64,000 nucleotides of DNA from Brachynemurus nebulosus. Taxonomy: Eukaryota > Arthropoda > Insecta > Neuroptera > Myrmeleontidae. Both the position numbers and the translations under genes were made by a program. Location of the stretch: positions 165,017,498-165,081,497 of the forward strand of contig JAPWDM010000001.1 of assembly GCA_035578155.1 (NCBI GenBank), read 5' to 3'. This document shows, one piece after another, positions 9,405-21,403 of the stretch. Below the pieces are notes generated by a model. That model worked only from the letters and a program-made list of their open reading frames with translations, had not been told where the DNA came from and did not search any database. How positions within the stretch are numbered: position 1 is the stretch's first letter; each line of letters opens with the position of its first letter.

Positions 9405-9690
9405 TACATATTGAAAGCTCCAAAGGGACACTCTGATACTACCTCAATCCATATACAAAATTTCAGCCCTTTAGATTTATTCAGGGAGCCTGCAGATACA
9501 GGGAGACTCAACAAAAAACACGAAATAACCATGAAATTTTGGTGTAAAGACGATGGGAGGGAATGTGGAATCCCTAAAGGCACACCCTGTATATTAAGTC
9601 AATACATATGTATAAAAAATTTCAGCTTTCTAGATTTATTCGGATCTACTATAAAGCACGAAAAACCATGAAATTTTAGCGTAAAAATTG
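9405..9690. repeat. degenerate tandem duplication
   Basis: Two units of about 140 bp share AAAATTTCAGC...TAGATTTATTC and ACCATGAAATTTT. An 86-codon frame runs across them, but it follows the duplication and shows no domain. The repeat is probably the tail of an unidentified retroelement or MITE. After it, to 9936, nothing is recognised. Confidence 0.55.
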
Positions 9691-9936
9691 TGGGTGTTAA
9701 GAGTCAAAAATTAAAACCCCCAAAAGGTAAGTGTCTTACACGACAAGTTGCCTGCTTATGTAAGCGCCAACTTACGATTCGAGAGGTTGAAAAAAATTTT
9801 TGCGAAGGCGTCAGCGTCTACTAAACTGGAAATTCTGCTAAATCTCTCGTATATATGTCCGTAAAAACTATTGTAATAGGTAAATTCTGCGAAAATTAAA
9901 AAATTTTCCCGTTTAAAACTTTATAACGAGCACACA

Positions 9937-10165
9937 CACTACCGCTCAAAAGTATTTGGCCACTCACAAAAAAGGCATTTTGTAAAAGTTTGAATAAATG
10001 AAACGACTTCGTACTAATTGTAATTATTTATTAGTAATTATTTGAACTTAATACATCTTTATAAATATAAATACAAACAACGACACTAATGAAATGGTTG
10101 TAATAAATGTATTGTTTATGATATAAAGAAATATGAAGGTGGCCAAATACTTTCGAGCGGTATTG
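9937..10165. mobile_element. Tc1-like MITE
   Basis: The left end CACTACCGCTCAAAAGTATT and, on the complement, the right end CAATACCGCTCGAAAGTATT share a TTGGCCAC extension. This is the familiar Tc1-type terminus. The right flank is TA; the left flank is CA inside a CA run. The interior is AT-rich and non-coding. Confidence 0.78.
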
Positions 10166-10479
10166 TATATTTATACAGGATAGACTTGTGATATTTATGT
10201 GTTACTATTAAAGTCCAAATTTGACAATACCGTTTTATTAAATTCCAATTTTTAGCGGACACGGTCTGTCGTGTCACACGAATGTCATGTATCTTGAGAT
10301 ACAACAATTACGCGTATAAAGGATTCTACTCAATCCCTAGTATATATATTGACAATATAATTAATTAATTTGTTAATAATAATATAATAATTAATCTATT
10401 GTATTTTAAAATTTTTATTTTGATTGTATCACATCTCCTATTTCCCTTATTTTCAAATTGTATATTTATACGTTATTAA
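10166..10479. other. AT-rich stretch before piggyBac copy 2
   Basis: No gene is seen. About 30 bp around 10260-10300 (GTGTCACACGAATGTCATG) is an imperfect complement of 12300-12335. This suggests that the long-TIR element at 11490-12263 once extended further. TTAA at 10476-10479 is the piggyBac target. Confidence 0.5.
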
Positions 10480-11392
10480 CCCTAGAATTGTACGTACTCG
10501 TCAAATTGACTACCCAACTTCTCTACCTGCTCCAGTACTACAACTTGTCGTTGCTTGTCTGTTCTAAAACTTCTGGTATCTAATTTATTTGTTATGATAA
10601 CACAGCAGATGTATCAATTTTGTTTATAGTTGCTGTCGTTTTGTTTATATTAAAATAGTGTGCGTCAATTTGACGTCGATGTATGATTAACGTATGTTTT
10701 TTTAAAGATTTTGTAATTCACATATAAAAGTTTTACTAATTTTTCTAAAATTTATTTAAGATATGGATGTTACAATTAATTTATTCAATGATAATGATAA
10801 TGTTAAAGATGATTATAGCTGTTTGACTTATAGAGGCGACATAATACTGAAGTTTTAATATATTGAATCGAAAGAATGCGTTTCAAGTGACTTAATAAAA
10901 GGTTAACAATTTATTTTGTGGAAAATACTTTAATTTTATTATTTTTTGAGATCTTATTCGAAAAAATACTAACAAATTTTAGAAAATTTACAAATGTGCC
11001 TAATGAGAAAATAACTACATATCTACGGGAATATTTGTAACCGAGGAATTTCACATTCTGTAAAGTTACACATGTCCACCGACTCATAATAGTTCATAAA
11101 TTAATTTTTTGAAAGACATGTCTTAAGATGCAATTGAAATATTTATCTATTTTTTAATGTTTATAATGAAAATATGCTTCGGTAAAAAGATTAAAAAAAT
11201 TAATAAATATTTATATTAAAAAATTTTTCCAAATGTAATTTTTTTAATTATTTTGTTCGCTTTTGTAGTATTGCTATGTAAAAAAAATGTTTTTTGCAAA
11301 TAAACTCTAAAACTCTCCGTAAAAAGTCCATTCGTCAAATTGACGCCGATGTATGATTTACGTTTCTCGTAGATCAACGTATGATTCTAGGG
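10480..11392 (+). mobile_element. piggyBac-like non-autonomous element, copy 2
   Basis: This 913-bp element has CCCTAGAATTG at the left and GATTCTAGGG at the right, flanked by TTAA (10476-10479, 11393-11396). It aligns with the copies at 1-825 and 30729-31630. It is more diverged, and its version of the 49-codon frame is cut by a stop codon after residue 32. Confidence 0.9.
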
Positions 11393-11489
11393 TTAAATCA
11401 GTGTTGCAACGTTGAATCAATAACGCATAATAAAAATTAATTATCTCAGATATTTAATAATGTCTAACAATAAGATAATTGAGATCATG

Positions 11490-12263
11490 GACAGCGATTC
11501 TTGAAAAGTGAAGTGAAGTGGAATGGAATGAAATGAAATAGCTGAGAACAGAACCAAAGGAAATATATTTTTATAAGTTGGTAGGTATACATTATTGTGA
11601 TAATTGGTACTCTATCGACGAAATTGATTACTAATAAGAGGAGGTATTATTTATGGTACACAGTTTTCATTTCCGGTTATATATTTTAAACAGCGAAATC
11701 AAACCGGAGGAGGAGAATGCAAGATCGAGCTGAATCCGGTGGAGGAGAGAATTTTAAAATTAATTAATGTAAAAATAAAAAAAATACTAAGTAAACAAAA
11801 ACAAACACTACTACTACAAAACAAGGTTATGTCGAAATTTTATTTTTAATATTAACTACTATTAAAAAGGAAAATATATAATTTAAATAAAAAAAAATTA
11901 ATAAAAGATATAAAATAATTAAAATACAAGAAAAAAAGTAAAAAATTAAAACAGTTAATATAAAGCACAGCTAGGTACTCAAAAATCACAACGAACGCAA
12001 ACGGAATGGACGAAAGATGGCAATAAAATGATGAATATTTGTAAATTTTATTTTTTAAATTCCACATAATATGTAACCGGAAATGAAAACTGTGTACCAT
12101 AAATAATACCTCCTCTTATTAGTAATCAATTTCGCCGATAGAGTACCCATTATCACAATAATGTATACCTACCAACTTATAAAAATATATTTCCTTTGGT
12201 TCTGTTCTCAGCTATTTCATTTTATTCCATTTCACTTCACTTCACTTTTCAAGAATCGCTGTC
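11490..12263. mobile_element. element with about 190-bp terminal inverted repeats
   Basis: The arms at 11490-11684 and about 12070-12263 begin GACAGCGATTCTTGAAAAGT and are nearly identical. They include a GTGAAGTGAAGTGGAATGGAA stutter of GAAT/GAAGT units. No clear target duplication was found. The roughly 385-bp centre is AT-rich, non-coding apart from chance frames, and the superfamily is unknown. Confidence 0.72.
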
Positions 12264-12264
12264 G

Positions 12265-12664
12265 GATATTTTATTCAAATCAAGTTTTCTCAAAACTATC
12301 ATTTCCGAGATACGTGATTCGTGTGACACGGCAGCGGTTGATAAATTTTAAGATTTCATACTTCTCGGAGTTCGAGTTTTTACAGTACGATATCCACTAT
12401 ACATTAAAATAGATCTATCGGATGGAAACGATAGCCAAAGGAAATGAAATATATTATTTACACACGGAAACTTGAAAATAGCAACAAAAAGTAAAGAAAA
12501 TCACGTTATATGCATTATTACAAGTATTGCTTTCTTCATTCTATGTAACAGAATGAAATATATTGTTAAGTTTGTATATACGCGTTTCTCGATTTATGGA
12601 GTACAGTAAAACTTCGATTAACCGTCACCGTCGGTACTAGGACTGTGACGGTTACGGGCGCATA
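12265..12664. other. stretch with a pogo-like terminus
   Basis: TACAGTAAAACTTCGATTAA at 12602-12621 resembles one end of a pogo/Tigger-type element. It runs into a small hairpin formed by AACCGTCAC and GTGACGGTT. The opposite end was not found, possibly because of the hAT insertion at 12665. GGCGCATA at 12657-12664 is the hAT target copy. Confidence 0.45.
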
Positions 12665-12938
12665 CAGGGCCGGACCTACAGTTATTAGGAGGGGGGGGGG
12701 CAAACTTCGCTGTTGGCGCCCTATGCGACAAAAATGCAAAATTAAAAATTTTGGTGCACCGATATTTTTTAAATTTTTTCCTGCAAAACGCAAGTGACGA
12801 GCAAAAAAAAAATTATCTAACACTTTGCATTTTTGCGCTTAACTTACCTTTTCCGCGCCCCTATCACTGCAAAAAGTAAGTGACCAGCAAAAAAAAAATC
12901 CGACACGTGCCCCCGCTGCCCCCCTAGGTTCGGCCCTG
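12665..12938. mobile_element. hAT-type MITE
   Basis: It starts CAGGGCCGGACCTA and ends TAGGTTCGGCCCTG. Flanks GGCGCATA and GGCGCTTA (12939-12946) give an 8-bp duplication with one change. It contains two AAGTGACNAGCAAAAAAA cores, so it looks internally duplicated relative to the related elements at 6157 and 40952. A run of about ten G lies near 12690. Confidence 0.87.
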
Positions 12939-12946
12939 GGCGCTTA

Positions 12947-13424
12947 TACAACGGGTCCTCCTCCCTAGAATTAAAAATACATATTAGAAATTGTTTAATT
13001 TTAAACACCACGTTGGTAAAATTAATTTAATTATAATGATTGTTGAGTTAGTCGGGAGACATCGGCAATTTCTTGTGTGCGTGACCCGTGAAAATTTTGT
13101 TCACATAAATGTAAATCCATACCCCATGGAAATTTGTTATGTTATACAGAATGTTACGACAAGGGTACTGTACATAGATTGTGTAATATAAATATATAGT
13201 GAGATAAAATTGTATTTCTAAGAAATATGTTACGGTGTGTTTGATAACATTATTAAAATCTCAAGAATGTTATTTCTCATTCAGTCACAAACTCTTACCA
13301 GTGCATTAGAATAGTTTTGATAACAAGAAAGAAAGAAAATACATATTATGTTTTTATTGTTGACCTATTGTTGTTTTTTCTTTTTAGTTTATATCTGGTT
13401 TTAGGAGAACAGTCAAGTTCTCTG
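12947..13424. other. AT-rich stretch, nothing recognised
   Basis: A 66-codon frame at 12991-13191 shows no domain. Confidence 0.5.
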
Positions 13425-13426
13425 TA

Positions 13427-14754
13427 AAGCGGCGCCTATACGCTCAATAATATTGTGTAATCAACTTGTGCAATTCATTGAACGCTTCTCCAGACAGTTC
13501 AATAATTTTGTTAGAGAAATTTGTGCAATAAACTGAATGCAGAAATTGTACTTAATTAAACTGTTGTTTAATTTTAAATATTAAGGGAGGAGTTCAAATA
13601 AAAAAGCAACTTTTTTATCTATGATTATTTTGTTTCTTGAAATTTTTTTTAAATTAGGGATGGTTTCAAATAGAAAATTTTGTTTTTGAAACATTCATTA
13701 CTATTCCCTGTAGGGGAAGGGGGCCCTTTTTCACAAGTTTTTAAGCGTTTACAGGAACGCCATATTTCAAAAAGTAATGAATATTTTTTAAATATTTTTT
13801 CATTGTTTTATTCCTAAAGGATCTGTCAATAAAGCTGAGTATGGGTTTCAGGTAATTTTAAAAATTAACTATAAAATTGTAATCCCAAAGTTCTAAAAAT
13901 TATAAAACCCAATTTTTTATTTAAAAAAAAAAAGATGTTTAAAAATAGTTACAATTGCTCAAATGGAAAAAGCATACTCCACTTTATGCGCAATATGTTT
14001 ATGAACAAAATAAAAAAAAAATTAAGTCTCTATCTTTTCTAGAACTTGAGATATGATTTTCCTTGTCGGGAAAAACACAAGTTTCGGGAAACGGTAAAAA
14101 ACAAAAATAATAACAAAAGAAGCGGTTTACTCACAGTTTATTAAAACGTCTACAAAGGCACACAAATAAAAGAACATTATCTCAGCGCATACTGTAACTC
14201 GTGTACACACCAAAACTAAATATTACTGATCAAATCGCGAGGGGGGGGGGCGAGCGTTATCTGCAAAGGAGCAGCAACTTGGCTGTGCAGCGGCTCACAA
14301 ATAAATATTTTTCTACTTGAAAAAAAAACTTTTGGCCATGTTTTATATATCACCGTGTTTGTAAAGAACCACAGAACGAAATAAAAACAAAAAACGAGAT
14401 CCGAAAAAAATTAGTTTATTAGCCGTTTCTGACGTGAACTCCTCCCTTAAGTGCTAAAGATGTTGCAAAGCAATAAATAATTATTCTTGCAAATTAATAA
14501 TTCACACTGGTTCAAATAATAGCCATCAAATATGACTACAGGATAACAAACAAATCAAATAAATAAAGTAGTATTGCACAATAATATCTACAAAGCCTAC
14601 AGACGTTACAATATTCATTCATTGCACAATTATTTCAAACTATTTTTGATCAGCACAATATATTGTACAACCCTTCAATATAACTTACAGACGATCCATA
14701 ATATTGTACAACCTCGGATTTTATGCAATATTATTGAGCGTGTATGGGCCGCTT
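13427..14754. mobile_element. TIR element with AAGCGGC ends, hosting a TTAA element
   Basis: The left end AAGCGGCGCCTATACGCTCA and the right end, on the complement, AAGCGGCCCATACACGCTCA continue inward as ATAATATTG. TA flanks both sides (13425-13426, 14755-14756). Without the nested element it is about 460 bp. The terminus resembles the tiny element at 62484-62584. It could be PIF/Harbinger-related, but a 3-bp target is not clear. Confidence 0.7.
13585..14446. mobile_element. TTAA-site element nested in the AAGCGGC element
   Basis: The ends GGGAGGAGTTCA and TGAACTCCTCCC are perfect complements flanked by TTAA (13581-13584, 14447-14450). The TTAA target with GG-starting ends is shared with the elements at 15119-16886 and 41189-41881. 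This suggests Kolobok-like or divergent piggyBac-like relatives. No transposase frame was found in the 862 bp. Confidence 0.75.
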
Positions 14755-14756
14755 TA

Positions 14757-14900
14757 AAATAAAATCTAGCTATCTCTTGTTTTACGTACGAGTTGTTTCC
14801 CGAATAAGGTTTAATCGTTACCGAACTGATAACCATAGGTATATCAGGTTTCAGGTATCAGTTGACTGACAAATCACTTTTTTATATTCTTTTATTGATC
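14757..14900. other. short spacer
   Basis: Nothing is recognised between the two nests. Confidence 0.5.
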
Positions 14901-15244
14901 CTAGCATTTACCCACGGCTTTGCTCGCGTGGCGTCTAAAATTATGACATCAAGTTGTATACTCGTATCGTATCACTGTTGAGGGCTGTTATTTTTTTCTT
15001 TAGAATTTTTGCACAAAAATAAAATGTTTCCTCGGGATATTAAAAGTAGCCTGTGTTTTTTGTCTCCTCAGTTAACAACATACATAGTGTGAAGTTAATT
15101 ATCCATTTTGTTAATTAAGGGGTTATTCAGGGCTGCAGAAAAAAGTTCTAATTTTTTTTCTTTGGTATTGTTTTTTATTCCTTTATACCTAGACCAAGAA
15201 TCATCAGTTAAAATTTGGAAACAAAATATGAAACGGTCCCCAAG

Positions 15245-15245
<1 letters not shown>

Positions 15246-15299
<54 letters not shown>
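15246..15299. repeat. (AT)n microsatellite
   Basis: About 27 uninterrupted TA units inside the TTAA-site element. Confidence 0.95.
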
Positions 15300-15300
<1 letters not shown>

Positions 15301-15883
15301 TGTGCGAGTTTTTCGAGAGTTGCCATTTTTATTACAGTCAAACCGTTGATTTAATTGAAAAATTGTTCAAATAAGAGTTGAAGATATCGACGGGGGCAGC
15401 CGATTGCTATAGTCAGGAGCTTTATAGCTCTTATGGTTTTCGAGCTATGATACAAACTTATAGATTTTTAAATGGGACTATATATTAATTTTTCAATAAA
15501 ACTGATCTAATGCATTAATTAACAACATAAATGAGCAAAAAAAATTTTTTTTACTCAAGTTTAATTTTTTAATTTTTCTTTAATTGATCAGTTAGGCGGT
15601 AAAAATATGCATATATACTTGAGGTTACTTCAACCGATAGTGTTTTTCTTGCTTACATTTCCATTACATCCAAGAAAATAACCTTTTCCACTACCATTTC
15701 TATCATAAAAATTTGCTTGTAATAGAAATGGCAACTCTCAAAAAACTCACATGGTATATGTAGTAAAGTGGTTGAATTGTCCTCTTGAATATACGTGTGT
15801 GTTTTTAATAAAGGATCATAATCCTTATTAAAATTTTTCGATACGCTCGTGTTTAACATTAGACCGCATGCATATATTTTGTT

Positions 15884-15989
15884 TATTGTGTTTGGAATAT
15901 GAATCTGTTCTGCAAAACAGAGAAGGAAATATGGTGTTCATTCCAGGTGTTCATATTCCAAACAAAATAAAAGCTTTATATAGGTATAT

Positions 15990-16067
<78 letters not shown>

Positions 16068-16130
16068 ATGAACACCATATTTCCTTCTCTGTTTTGCAGA
16101 ACAGATTCATATTCCAAACACAATAAACAA
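15884..16130. repeat. (AT)n microsatellite within an inverted repeat
   Basis: About 36 TA units (15993-16064) sit in the loop between two inverted arms of about 65 bp (15884-15945 and 16066-16130). Each arm contains CTCTGTTTTGCAGAACAG or its complement. The hairpin arm overlaps the start of the coding remnant. Confidence 0.85.
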
Positions 16131-16299
16131 AAAATACCATTACATTAATAAAAGAGACAACGAACGTATAAAAATTTCGGAAAAACGCACTGCAAAATCC
16201 AAGAAGGCGAGGACGGCTAGAAAGCAAATGATTGTTGAGCAGGAAGAATTGTATAAAGAAACCTTCGCGCTCCTGTATGGTCCTGGGATAGCGGACTAA
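16072..16299 (+). pseudogene. transposase C-terminal remnant ending YGPGIAD
   Basis: A frame opens after a TGA at 16069-16071 and ends at TAA 16297-16299. The last 50 residues are strongly basic then acidic (KISEKRTAKSKKARTARKQ, then EQEELYKE) and finish YGPGIAD. A pyrimidine-rich tract ending TTTTGCAG at 16099 looks like a 3' splice site that would open an exon at 16100. From memory, this tail resembles C-termini of insect proteins annotated as Mutator-like transposase domain proteins. That identity needs a search. Confidence 0.55.
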
Positions 16300-17614
16300 A
16301 TAAATGTAAGCAATTTCTTGGGATTTAATCGATTTTTATACAAAAAATTAGAAAAAAATCTTTAAATGCCTGTTACGCCGAAACCCGTACCTCTCCATTA
16401 ATTATAACGTATAAGGGCGGGTTGGAAGCGTAATTTTTTTTTTAGTCCCTGAACTTAAAAAATTCACTCCGTTTAAATTTCAACCCTTTTTTACAGACAA
16501 AAATAACCAAAAAAAACCCGGGATTTTCGATTTTTTTTTTCAAAAGCTTACAGTTTCTTATTTTCTTTTTGAATCGATGTAATTTTAGGTTCAGAGACTC
16601 AGAAAATTTGTTTTCTTCAAAACCCTGTTCGATTTGCTAATTTCTGACCACCCGTTGAAGCTGTGTGCTGGCAGCCGAAAACGATGTTTTTTTTGAAGCG
16701 TCGACTTTGACACTGCGTATAAAATGCATCGTTATCGGGAAAAGGGAAAATAATTTTTTTTTTTTTAGATAGTCGAAGGAATGCCTAATAATGTGTATAA
16801 GGTTTCAGATTGATTGCATATAAGGTTTTTTTAGAAAAAATTATTGAAAATGTGTCTTTTTTAAGCTTCTAACCCTGAATAACCCTTTAAATGTCGTAAT
16901 TTCATTATTTAGTTTTAAATACATTTTCCCTCTGGAATGAGATATTTTTCCGGGGTAGAAAGTAAACTATGTTTTTTTTCGTTCCTTTTCAATGAATCAT
17001 TTTTTATTTCATTTTAAATATATTTTTCAACGGGAATCAGATTTTTCATGGGAATCAGATGTTTTCCTAAGATAAAAATTAGCCCGTATTTTTTTCGTCT
17101 CCCTTTTAACAATATGCAAAGTCTAAAGTCAATCATGCGTTTTTTTACAGCCAATTGTCGTAATTTTTTTCTTCCGTTTGAAATACTTTTTTCCCCGGGT
17201 AAAAAGTAACCTATATTTTCAAGCTAGTTTGAATAAAATAAACGAACTTCTTTTTGTTTCATTTAAAATACATACATTTCCCCACATGAATGAGATTTCC
17301 TACGCGGGATTGCGATGTTTCCTCGGGGTAAAAAGTAGCCTATATTCTCTTTCGTCTCCTCTGTTAATAATATACAAAGTCTGATGTCAATCGTCCGTTT
17401 TTTAATAGTCGACTGTCGTAACTGAACACATTTTCCCTGTGGAATAAAATATTTTCCCGAATTAGAAGGTGACCTATAACCGTCTCTACCTTCCAAACTA
17501 TGCCTGTGTAAAGTTTCAAGTTGATTGGTTAAGCTGCTGAGGCGTGAAAGCAAGTCAAACAAGCAAACCAACAAACAAATAAACTCACTTTCGCATTTAT
17601 AGCATTAGCTAGGA

Positions 17615-18300
17615 TTAGGATGGTGACTATTTTACTAGGAAAAATTTTACCTCTATATAAATTATTTCAAATAATATTGTCGTTGATAGTGACTAAGAAT
17701 TATCAGTATGTCCTATCAATTTGTTACATTTCGTCGTCGGGAAAATATCGTTTATTGAAAGATGGTTAAGGCCAACACAATGATGAATAAAATTAAATGT
17801 TTGAAATAAGGAAAAAAGGAATATTACTGTTACAATATTGACATTACCGTCATTTATCTTTACTTGATACGATGATAGTTTCATTATTTATTTCCGAAGA
17901 TCTTTTCCAGGTGTAATTGATGTTATTCACTACCCACAGAATACAAATAAAGGTAAAAATTGAAAAGGGACCTTTTACTGAATAAATATTTTATATTGCA
18001 CACGTGTGTACCTATAATAACATGATCTTGTGTTTTATGTTTAAGGATCGATTCGAAGTGTATCGAATACGTCTTCGTTATACCTTTTTTTATTAGAATA
18101 CATAAAGAATTACTTTTATTATATCATTTTGATTGAATATGTACCTATGTTTAAAATTTTTATTCCTCTTCTTAATCAAAGAATTTTTCGTATTTTCGTA
18201 TTTCAAGGATTAATTGAAGGAATACAATTAATAATAGTGTTTTTACTTTCTCTTGTGGTACTTATTTACTGGAGTCGGGGGACTGTGTCTAAATAATAAG
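17615..18300. other. AT-rich stretch, nothing recognised
   Basis: No gene, TIR or tandem repeat was delimited. Confidence 0.5.
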
Positions 18301-18303
18301 AAT

Positions 18304-18305
<2 letters not shown>

Positions 18306-18389
<84 letters not shown>
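18306..18389. repeat. (AT)n microsatellite
   Basis: About 42 TA units followed by a short T run. The ILE-TYR frames through it on both strands are artefacts. Confidence 0.95.
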
Positions 18390-18397
<8 letters not shown>

Positions 18398-18615
18398 TTT
18401 TGAAGGATTTGAGAGTAATTTTTGATAACATTTATTTGAAAATTTTTTGTGCGGTAATTTTTGCAAAATACTAATAAATAGAATGAAAAAATATGACTTG
18501 ACTAATTTTTACTAACAAGAAACATTTTATCTAAGTTTCAAAAAATTTTGGATTCGCTAGATTGTAGATTTTACTAAAAGTAATCACCAGCGATATTCCG
18601 TTCATTCTTTTAAAT

Positions 18616-19254
18616 CAGTGTTTTTCAATCGGTGGGTCGCGACCCCTGGGGGGTCACGAAGCCTTTTTAAGAGGACCGCAGTTACTTCAAAAATAAAACC
18701 ACTCTAGTTCTATATATAATATTTAATAAAGAGAAGGTTAATTAATGGTTACATTAATGTGATAGTCTCATACTTTCGCGTGATAAAGTTTCAAAATTGC
18801 GGCTTATTTTCAATAACAGTAAATCCGAATTTTAAATAATTGTCGTCAATTTTGAATATAAGACAATAAAAGACAGTGAGCAACTACTAAACAAACAACA
18901 AGGCAATTTAACAAATTTAAACATTAACGCGAGTTCACAATTCAAAGAATTCAAATGGATTACGCTCGGAAGTGTTAAACGGCGACTACCGTCGCGCGTA
19001 CGCGTGTCACTTTTTACGCCACGCGCGCGTTCAGAAGCTACTATAAGTCATCAACTTCGATGTCGATATAAAAATTTGCCTGTTTCAAGTCCTTAATTAC
19101 GTATTTAATCGATACTTAACTATGAAAATAATAATGAACGAATTCGATATTTATAACATCAAAAAATAAGAGTTAGTAATAGTGGAGGATAGGGGGTTGC
19201 GAAATATTTTTCCATACTAAGGGGGTCGCGCCATGAAAAAAGTTTAAAACACTG
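18616..19254. mobile_element. hAT non-autonomous element
   Basis: It starts CAGTGTTTTTCAATCGGTGG and ends AAGTTTAAAACACTG. Flanks TTTTAAAT (18608-18615) and CTTTAAAT (19255-19262) match at 7 of 8. Subterminal GGGTCGCGACCCC and GGGGGTCGCG motifs are typical of this hAT group. A GC-rich island at about 18970-19035 carries several CGCGCGT motifs. No transposase is present. Confidence 0.87.
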
Positions 19255-19262
19255 CTTTAAAT

Positions 19263-20488
19263 GGTCTAAGGGAGTGAAACTCGCCCTTCAAAATTTGAAT
19301 TTTTTTAAATTTGACTAAATATTTTGGAAGTGGTAAAAGCTTTGGTAGACAAACTATAAATGTTTGTAAATGGTTTTTTAAGATCTTTATAGTGATACAA
19401 AAATTAAAGTTAAGAAATTACTTAGATTTTCTATATTATTTATAAGAAATTATTGGAATTTCATGTCCCACTCTCAGGCCTTAACTTTATCAGGTAGATA
19501 TATTTTGGTAAGTGAGGAGATTGTTATGTGCTAATAAAAGAGTTGTTAATTAATATATTTAACATTACACCAATTTATTTCTTTTTACATAAATATGTAA
19601 ATCGTTTGTATTTTACATAATAATAATAACTTGAGAAAGAATTGCAACTATTTTATTTGATATTGAGCAGAGATAAGACCAGAAATACTTGTATTTAATG
19701 ATTAGAAAGAACAAGTGCACCATCACCCCAATCCCCAATACTTTACTGCAATCTACATTACTTTTATTTATCTACAGTTGCAATATTTTAAGGTTTGTAA
19801 TCCACACAATAATAAAAATAAATACACTTTACACTTTCATATACCAACTGTACTTGAACAAATTTTGAAAATGAGGCGAAGAAAACTGGTTGTAGGCTAG
19901 AGACTGGGATTTTAAAATATTGTTACGTCTATGTAATTCAACATAATACTCACTGGGAATTACATTAGCCGAAAATATTCTGATAAATTGTTTTCAGATT
20001 CGAAATCGGCAGGCATCTGGAGGTCGGGACGGGTACAATCGTCTTTCTAGATGTCTATGTTTCTAATTTAAGCTTCTTTTGTTTTTATATGGTATATGCT
20101 ATGAGTTAATACAGGTACAAATCTGTACTTGAAAATCTATATTTTATTATTTGTAAATAAAAAATAAATATGAACTATGGAAAATGCTTTAAATGAAATT
20201 ATTTAAAACACATCGGGTGGGTTTGACATTGGAGGCCACATAACCAGACGAACAACTTTCCAGTATCTGGAAAAGACAGAAAGAAAAGAAAAAAACGGAT
20301 AGATTGAATTTGCTGAAATTTTTTTCAAATTACATTGTTGTTAATAAGTTTCGGTTGGTAGTCGGTATAATTTTTTATTCGCGATACATCGTGCAGAGAA
20401 AAAATGTTTACATACGTGTGAATATGTGCACAAAGTACCATACACTTATTAAAAAAGAGCAAAATATCACTTGGAAAATGAATGAAAT
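19263..20488. other. AT-rich stretch, nothing recognised
   Basis: Read on both strands, I see no domain, TIR pair or tandem array. Frames of 61-68 codons here look random. Confidence 0.5.
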
Positions 20489-20768
20489 TGTAAAGGAGGG
20501 GTATCGATAAGGCCCTATTTTCGCCTCAAAATAATTAAGGAAAAAATGTGTACGATTTAATATTTTCTTTATATTATATCTTGAAAGTAGACTGTGGCCC
20601 TAACAAGAAAATATGTATATAAAAGAAAACAAAACTGCAATTGATATTACCTGTGAGACGCCAAACTTTGGTCTAACTTTGATTTTCGTTTAAAATAACA
20701 CATTTTCATTAACATTTCAATTTTTTTTTTTATATAGAGCGCAGGTAAGAAGCCGTTTTTTTATGTTA

Positions 20769-21296
20769 TGCCGCTGCTACACGATGCTACGAACACCTTC
20801 CAACATTCGACGTTGGATGGTTCATAGCATCGTGTAGCCGTTGTTCGAACCTACGAGTGTCCAATGTCGAGCGTCAAACATTCGCATTTGGTCGTGTCCC
20901 GTTCGATGTCGGTATTCTTGCACCGAGTCAAAGGGATGCTTCGAACGTTTGAAGGTCAATGTTGGTTGTGTTCGTTGGTTGCGCACGACTCGTTCATGTG
21001 AAGAGAGACAACATCAGTGTATAACATTAGAGATAACATCAGACAGATAACATCTTCGTCACGTTTGTCCCAACACATTATACAAGAGAGACAACATCAG
21101 TGTATAACATTAGAGATAACATCAGACAGATAACAGCGTTGTCGACTGAGTACCAACACATCATCATTCGTATTGGATCAAACATTCGACTCACCGTGTA
21201 GCAGATACATTCGTCGCACCAACTATCGAACTTAATTGCCTCAAACGTTCGATCGAATGTTGGAAGGAACGTTCGTAGCATCGTGTAGAACCCGCT
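20769..21296. mobile_element. PIF/Harbinger-type MITE
   Basis: The left end is TGCCGCTGCTACACGATGCT, and the right end on the complement is AGCGGGTTCTACACGATGCT. TTA flanks both sides (20766-20768, 21297-21299), the PIF/Harbinger target. It is richer in GC than its surroundings, with repeated CGAACGTT/CATTCGA motifs. It carries a perfect 52-bp direct repeat (21001-21052 and 21084-21135). Confidence 0.78.
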
Positions 21297-21403
21297 TTAT
21301 TTTAATGTTCTCGTGTTACTGTACAATTTATTTAAAAATTACATTGCTTCCACACTACGCTCATAGATTTTACAATTAAAAAATTGATCATCATATAAAT
21401 GCA

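Larger units (their letters stand above)
15119..16886. mobile_element. TTAA-site element nested in Helitron-like copy
   Basis: The ends GGGGTTATTCAGGG and CCCTGAATAACCCT are flanked by TTAA (15115-15118, 16887-16890). The 1768-bp interior holds two (AT)n runs. It also holds an inverted pair around GAGAGTTGCCATTT (15315 and 15735) and a C-terminal transposase-like coding remnant at 16072-16299. The target and coding remnant together make this the best lead to the autonomous partner of the GG-ended TTAA elements in this window. Confidence 0.75.
14901..17614 (-). mobile_element. Helitron-like non-autonomous element, copy 1
   Basis: On the minus strand it begins TCCTAGCTAATGC..AAATGCGAAAGTGAG. 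It ends with a hairpin (CCACG, nine-base loop, CGTGG) followed by GTAAATG and CTAG. A TC start, CTRR end and subterminal hairpin are the Helitron signs. The 5' flank is A as expected, but the 3' flank is G rather than T. The body has degenerate units of about 190 bp containing CCCGGGTAAAAAGTAACCTA-type phrases. An unrelated TTAA-site element splits it. A second copy is at 33295-34088. Confidence 0.6.

Noticed and set aside
17263..17574. 103-codon minus-strand frame as a gene
   Set aside because: It lies within the Helitron-like repeat, follows its degenerate tandem units, and has no domain.
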